Shown here piece after piece: positions 62,223-64,000 of a stretch of 64,000 bases of DNA; within the stretch, counting starts at the first letter, position 1, and each line of letters opens with the position of its first letter. The translations under genes and the position numbers were made by a program. The notes beneath the pieces are model-generated. The model searched no databases. It was not told the DNA's origin and saw only the letters and a program-made list of their open reading frames with translations. The stretch is taken from assembly GCF_015244745.1 (NCBI RefSeq), contig NZ_JABCQI010000001.1, positions 62,001 through 126,000 on the forward strand, written 5' to 3'. Source of the DNA: Gluconobacter cadivus. GTDB taxonomy: Bacteria > Pseudomonadota > Alphaproteobacteria > Acetobacterales > Acetobacteraceae.

Positions 62223-62654
62223 ATGACGATCAAAAAGACAGCTTCGGCCCATTGGAGCGGCGGTCTCAAGGACGGCAAAGGCACGATTTCCACCCAGAGC
62301 GGCGCTCTGCATGACCAGCCTTACGGCTTCAACACCCGCTTTGAAGACAAGCCCGGCACGAACCCCGAGGAACTGCTCGGTGCGGCCCATGCCGGGTGTT
62401 TCACGATGGCGCTGTCCATGATGCTCGAACAGGCTGGCTTCAAAGCCGAGTCACTGGAAACGAAGGCGACCATCTCACTGGACAAGTCCGGCGAAGGCTT
62501 TGCCATCACTCAGTCTCATCTCACGTTGCGCGGCAAGGTTCCGGGCGCGTCCGAGACACAGTTTCTCGACATTGCAAACAAAGCCAAGGCGGGTTGCCCG
62601 CTGTCGCAGGTCATCAAGGCGAACATCACGCTGGACGCCACCTTCGAACACTAA
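62223..62654 (+). CDS. OsmC/Ohr-family peroxiredoxin-like protein
   Basis: A 143-residue protein of the OsmC family, which reduces organic hydroperoxides using two Cys. Cys59 (HAGCFTMALSMML) and Cys125 (KAGCPLSQ) are both present, with the Arg/Glu-bearing N terminus (TRFEDKPGTNPEELLGAAHA). The first half fits OsmC better than Ohr. The ATG at 62223 removes an unrelated N-terminal extension. It is convergent with aroC and separated by 22 bases. Confidence 0.93.
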   Translation: MTIKKTASAHWSGGLKDGKGTISTQSGALHDQPYGFNTRFEDKPGTNPEELLGAAHAGCFTMALSMMLEQAGFKAESLETKATISLDKSGEGFAITQSHLTLRGKVPGASETQFLDIANKAKAGCPLSQVIKANITLDATFEH

Positions 62655-62666
62655 AACGTCGTGTGC

Positions 62667-62692
62667 TGGCTGGGGTCTAACGGCCCCAGCCA
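62667..62692. terminator. Hairpin at the osmC-aroC junction
   Basis: A 9-bp stem (TGGCTGGGG with CCCCAGCCA) with an eight-base loop overlaps the 3' end and stop codon of aroC. No U-tract is seen, so termination efficiency is uncertain. Confidence 0.5.
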
Positions 62693-63759
62693 CATTGCGC
62701 ATGATCGCGCAGCAGATGATCGGCCAGTACACAGGCCATCATCGCTTCCGCCACAGGAACGGCGCGGATTCCGATACAGGGATCATGCCGCCCCTTGGTC
62801 ATCACTTCGACAGACTCGCCATCACGTGTGATGCTGGGAACGGGCGTGAGGATCGAACTGGTCGGTTTAATCGCAAAACGCGCCACGATGGGCTGCCCTG
62901 TGGAAATGCCGCCCAGAATGCCACCTGCATGGTTGGATGCGAACTGCGGCCCCGGCGAAATCGGATCGGCGTTCTGCTCGCCGCGAAGGGCGGCCACGGC
63001 AAAACCATCCCCGATCTCGACACCCTTCACACCATTAATCCCCATCATGGCACCCGCAAGATCGGCATCCAGCTTGCCATAAACCGGCGCACCGAGTCCG
63101 GCGGGCAGACCTTCCGCCACGACTTCGACAGTCGCCCCAATCGACGAACCCTCTTTGCGAACGGAGTCGAGCAGAGCCTCCCACGAGCCCACGGAACCCG
63201 CATCGGGACACCAGAGCGGATTGCGCTCCACCTCGTCCCAGTCCCAGCGGGACGGATCGATGGTCTGACCACCAATGCCGGTCAGAGCAGCGCGGATTTT
63301 CACGCCCTCGCCCACGAGTGTCTTCAGCAGTACGCGCGCCACGGCACCCGCCGCAACCCGCATGGCCGTCTCGCGCGCCGAGGAGCGGCCGCCCCCGCGA
63401 TAATCGCGGATACCGTATTTCATGTCATAGGCAATGTCGGCATGACCGGGACGATAGCGGGTTGCGATATCGCCGTAATCCTTGGAGCGCTGATCGGTAT
63501 TTTCGATCATTAGCGAAATGGGGGTGCCGGTCGTCTGGCCTTCGAACACGCCCGACAGGATACGGACCTGATCCGCCTCCCGGCGCTGCGTAGTAAAACG
63601 GGACTGCCCCGGCCGACGACGGTCGAGCCAGGGCTGGATGTCCTCTTCGGACAGCTTCAGGCGGGGCGGGCAGCCATCAATGACGCAGCCAATGGCTGGT
63701 CCGTGACTCTCACCCCAGGTGGTGACGCGAAAGAGCTTCCCGAAGCTGTTGTCCGACAT
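62677..63759 (-). CDS. aroC: Chorismate synthase
   Basis: A 360-residue FMN-dependent enzyme making chorismate, the last shikimate step. It begins [20 protein letters not shown], with the family His in [20 protein letters not shown], the Ser/Arg-rich [10 protein letters not shown] segment and the late [21 protein letters not shown] are all typical. The ATG at 63757-63759 follows the fabI stop with one base between. An earlier in-frame ATG lies inside fabI. Confidence 0.97.
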   Translation of the reverse strand: MSDNSFGKLFRVTTWGESHGPAIGCVIDGCPPRLKLSEEDIQPWLDRRRPGQSRFTTQRREADQVRILSGVFEGQTTGTPISLMIENTDQRSKDYGDIATRYRPGHADIAYDMKYGIRDYRGGGRSSARETAMRVAAGAVARVLLKTLVGEGVKIRAALTGIGGQTIDPSRWDWDEVERNPLWCPDAGSVGSWEALLDSVRKEGSSIGATVEVVAEGLPAGLGAPVYGKLDADLAGAMMGINGVKGVEIGDGFAVAALRGEQNADPISPGPQFASNHAGGILGGISTGQPIVARFAIKPTSSILTPVPSITRDGESVEVMTKGRHDPCIGIRAVPVAEAMMACVLADHLLRDHAQCGWGR

Positions 63760-63760
63760 G

Positions 63761-64000
63761 TCAGGTCCCGGAACCAACCGCTGCGATATCCGGAGCGTCC
63801 GGGTTCTTCATGCCGACCGTGTGGTAGCCGCAATCCACATGATGGATTTCGCCCGTCACGCCGCTGGACAGGTCAGAGAGCAGATACATGCCCGAACCGC
63901 CGACATCCTTGAGCGTCACGTTGCGCTCCATCGGAGCGTTGAGCTGGTTCCAGCGCAGGATGTAGCGGAAATCGCTGATCCCGTTGGCGGCCAGCGTCAT
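63761..64000 (-). CDS. fabI: Enoyl-ACP reductase (NADH), 5' truncated by window edge
   Basis: The last 79 codons of an SDR-type enoyl reductase that completes each fatty acid elongation round. Seen: KTLAA-type text (here [18 protein letters not shown]), then [42 protein letters not shown], in pieces. These are the FabI C-terminal helix and dimer strand. The stop lies one base before the aroC ATG, so the two are coupled. The catalytic Tyr region is outside the window. Confidence 0.9.
   Translation of the reverse strand: MTLAANGISDFRYILRWNQLNAPMERNVTLKDVGGSGMYLLSDLSSGVTGEIHHVDCGYHTVGMKNPDAPDIAAVGSGT

Overview
The window looks like chromosomal core DNA from an acetic acid bacterium, most likely Gluconobacter or a close relative in the Acetobacteraceae. 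The evidence is uniformly GC-rich coding sequence, frequent TTG and GTG starts, an SDR that I recognise as the NADP-dependent glucose dehydrogenase type of Gluconobacter oxydans, an acetoin-reductase-type SDR, an OprB-family carbohydrate porin, and alphaproteobacterial families such as MmcB and TamA/TamB. I see no rRNA, tRNA, CRISPR array, insertion sequence or prophage. Coding density is high, with many 1-4 bp overlaps between genes. Both window ends cut a gene.

Layout. 1-2.7 kb: a truncated glycosyltransferase/beta-propeller-like gene, mmcB, an inositol monophosphatase family gene and a SYLF lipoprotein. 2.7-9.1 kb (minus strand): methyltransferase, periplasmic unknown, then fabD-fabG-acpP-fabF-mltG, the fatty acid elongation cluster. 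9.3-14.7 kb: acetoin-reductase-type SDR, orphan betaine-binding-like protein, M13 peptidase, Dabb protein and a di-iron ferritin-like protein. 14.8-19.5 kb: bioB, a short Hsp70, a porin in AT-rich surroundings and a small exported protein. 19.5-25.1 kb (minus): five genes overlapping end to end that encode a Cache-GAF-cyclase-like membrane protein, an MlaE permease, an MlaF-like ATPase, an MlaD/MCE protein and a lipoprotein. 25.3-30.3 kb: ygfZ, hisI, glutathione-dependent formaldehyde oxidation genes coupled to an RNase T2 lipoprotein, and a bestrophin. 30.4-34 kb: carD, NADP glucose dehydrogenase, a response regulator and a TPR glycosyltransferase. 34-41.5 kb: tamB/tamA and plsC. 41.7-51.7 kb: miaB-phoH-ybeY-corC, two DsbA-like paralogues and smc. 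51.8-58.9 kb: metallophosphoesterase, chorismate mutase, sixA, gltA, pyrE, murI, polyprenyl synthase and an N6-type methyltransferase. 58.9-64 kb: nrdAB with paired NrdR boxes, an OsmC-family gene with a perfect CRP-type palindrome upstream, aroC and the end of fabI.

The most unusual locus is the MCE operon at 19.5-25.1 kb. The ATPase subunit has lost its Walker A, signature, Walker B and H-loop residues. The co-translated cyclase domain at the head of the operon has lost its second metal aspartate and its transition-state arginine. Two apparent pseudoenzymes therefore sit in one tightly coupled lipid-transport operon. This suggests a sensor-gated MCE complex that either borrows an ATPase from elsewhere or works without its own.
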